Positions 38,938 to 39,852 of a stretch of 39,852 bases of DNA are shown in pieces. Positions within the stretch are counted from its first letter, which is position 1, and each line of letters begins with the position of its first letter. The stretch is from the IMG/VR virus record IMGVR_UViG_3300034170_000082, positions 1 to 39,852 of that record, one strand, 5' to 3'. The notes under the pieces were generated by a model, which saw only the letters and a program-made list of their open reading frames with translations, ran no database searches and was not told the origin of the DNA. Position numbers and translations under genes: made by a program. Source of the DNA: a virus.

Positions 38938-39482
38938 CTTGTGCTGTGGCTATACGACACGGCGGGCGCGTCTACATGGGCGTCGACTCGCGATGGGTGA
39001 CCGGTGACGGTTCAATCTGTTATTCCGCGATGCCCAAGCTTTGGACGGCTTCAACGAAGGCTGGAGGCCAGGTAGCTGTAGCGTCAGCCGGCGGCTCGAA
39101 TGTTGCGCAGCTTGCGCGCCTCGCCGTGGACTGGTCAGTCATAGACGACTCAGGCCCGCTTGAACTGCTGGAGCGGTCGATCGCCGTGGGCATCGTTGCC
39201 CAGCTTCGAGACGCAATCCCAAAGATTGACGAGCAGCGAGGAACCCTGCTGGTCGGTGTGAGCGGTCGGATATTCGAGGTCCAGATCGGCGCCGCGATCC
39301 AGGCAGATGAGTTCCTGGACAGCTACTCATCGATCGGATCCGGGTGGCAGACCGCGGCCGGCTCATTGTTCGAGACGGCGGTCACCATGCCGGACGAACC
39401 CATGCTCCGGGTCGAGCGGGCATTGTTGGCGGCAAGCTACGTGCACAGCGATGTCGCGCCGCCCTTCCACTTCGCGAGCTGA
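38934..39482 (+). CDS. Proteasome-like/HslV-like Ntn hydrolase
   Basis: The 182-residue protein matches the proteasome beta-subunit fold: MTCAVAIRHGGRVYMGVDSR, with Thr2 as the likely nucleophile after Met removal, D18, and K35 in MPKLW. Later parts include GTLLVGVSGRIFEVQIGA and SSIGSGWQTAAGSLFE. These fit proteasome-like proteases carried by some phages. It overlaps the spike stop by ATGA, so it is expressed with the baseplate genes. The substrate is unknown; processing of a tail protein is one possibility. Confidence 0.8.
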   Translation: MTCAVAIRHGGRVYMGVDSRWVTGDGSICYSAMPKLWTASTKAGGQVAVASAGGSNVAQLARLAVDWSVIDDSGPLELLERSIAVGIVAQLRDAIPKIDEQRGTLLVGVSGRIFEVQIGAAIQADEFLDSYSSIGSGWQTAAGSLFETAVTMPDEPMLRVERALLAASYVHSDVAPPFHFAS

Positions 39483-39484
39483 CG

Positions 39485-39802
39485 GTGTGCAACTTCAAGC
39501 TGCCGCGTCCGTCTCTCCAGGTTCCGGCGCTGCCGTCCCTGTCTATCCCGCGCCTGACGCGCTTTTCACCGCCTGACCTAGGCATCCCAGGCCTGCGCTT
39601 CCGGGCGCCGTCTCCGGGGCTCCTGGTGCCAGGGCTGCCCATCCCGGCAATCCCTCGGCTCACCCCGCCAACGGCTCCTGACCTGGGTATCCCGGGCTCG
39701 CGCTTCCGCTTGCCGCGGCCGGCGCTGCCCATCCCGGCAATCCCAATTCCGAAAATCCCGCGGCTCACGCCGCCGACCGTCGAGTGCCCCCTGAAGAGCT
39801 GA
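39485..39802 (+). CDS. Pro-rich repeat protein, 105 residues
   Basis: From GTG 39485 the sequence is MCNFKLPRPSLQVPALPSLS and then repeated IPxIPRLTPPTAPDLGIPG and RFRLPRPALPIPAIPIP units, ending CPLKS. The pattern x-P-x with period 3 should give extended polyproline helices. A 21-base sequence is repeated exactly at 39634-39654 and 39724-39744. Similar short Pro-rich proteins ending in CPL occur near phage spikes. Function is unknown. Confidence 0.65.
   Translation: MCNFKLPRPSLQVPALPSLSIPRLTRFSPPDLGIPGLRFRAPSPGLLVPGLPIPAIPRLTPPTAPDLGIPGSRFRLPRPALPIPAIPIPKIPRLTPPTVECPLKS
39634..39744 (+). repeat. 90-bp-period direct repeat in the Pro-rich gene
   Basis: The 21 bases beginning GCTGCCCATCCCGGC are identical at 39634 and 39724. 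The preceding segments (39572 and 39674 onward, CCTGACCT-G) are also similar. The repeat is in frame and duplicates a Pro-rich unit. Confidence 0.75.
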
Positions 39803-39803
39803 C

Positions 39804-39852
39804 ATGAGCGGAGCTGGAAACATGCGCGCTGGGCTGGGCCCGTGCGGACTGG
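39804..39852 (+). CDS. Start of a gene cut by the right edge
   Basis: ATG 39804 follows the previous stop by one base. The visible part reads MSGAGNMRAGLGPCGL. Position after spike genes suggests a baseplate wedge protein such as Mu gp46, but 16 residues do not prove this. Confidence 0.45.
   Translation, partial: MSGAGNMRAGLGPCGL

Noticed and set aside
1-39852. CRISPR arrays, insertion sequences or an integrase
   Set aside because: No spaced identical repeats, transposase or recombinase motifs were seen.

Overview
The window is one continuous stretch of a tailed bacteriophage (or prophage) genome with a contractile tail. It has a tail sheath followed by a tail tube gene, a tape-measure gene, and Mu-like baseplate hub and spike genes. 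The DNA is GC-rich, GTG starts are common, and many adjacent genes overlap by ATGA or GTGA, so the host is probably a GC-rich bacterium. I cannot name the host. No integrase, holin, endolysin or tail fibre gene is visible; these may lie outside the window, which is cut at both ends.

Layout. (1) 1-4623, minus strand: an early operon of small hypothetical genes, then a DnaQ-like exonuclease, a RecE-like exonuclease, a RecT-like annealing protein, a stand-alone DnaA domain IV protein and an MT-A70 methyltransferase cut by the left edge. (2) 4624-4850: a divergent control region with two inverted copies of a 16-bp AT-rich motif next to a small helix-turn-helix regulator. (3) 5207-6115: a cassette with a DUF6948-like gene, an out-of-frame Gly-rich repeat ORF and a tRNA with a CAU anticodon. 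(4) 6116-17419, plus strand: an AAA+ ATPase, small coiled-coil and zinc-ribbon proteins, a Dam-like methylase, RusA-like resolvase, replication initiator, primase, DnaB-like helicase and dUTPase. (5) 17416-30481: small and large terminase, portal, MuF fusion, scaffold, major capsid and neck proteins. (6) 30478-39852: sheath, tube, tail assembly chaperone, tape measure, baseplate hub and spike, a proteasome-like Ntn hydrolase and a Pro-rich repeat protein.

The most interesting signals are these. The large terminase carries an intact mini-intein directly before its last catalytic Asp, and inside that intein a clear two-finger zinc domain is preserved in a different reading frame, as if two compensating indels had shifted it out. 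The MuF protein carries an HExxH peptidase-like domain and a GNAT-like domain. The tail assembly chaperone has an in-phase CCCTTTA slippery heptamer whose -1 frame looks more protein-like than its zero frame. The major capsid gene has a leader that can fold into a three-way junction covering its ribosome binding site.

All family assignments are from reading motifs by eye. No database search was run.
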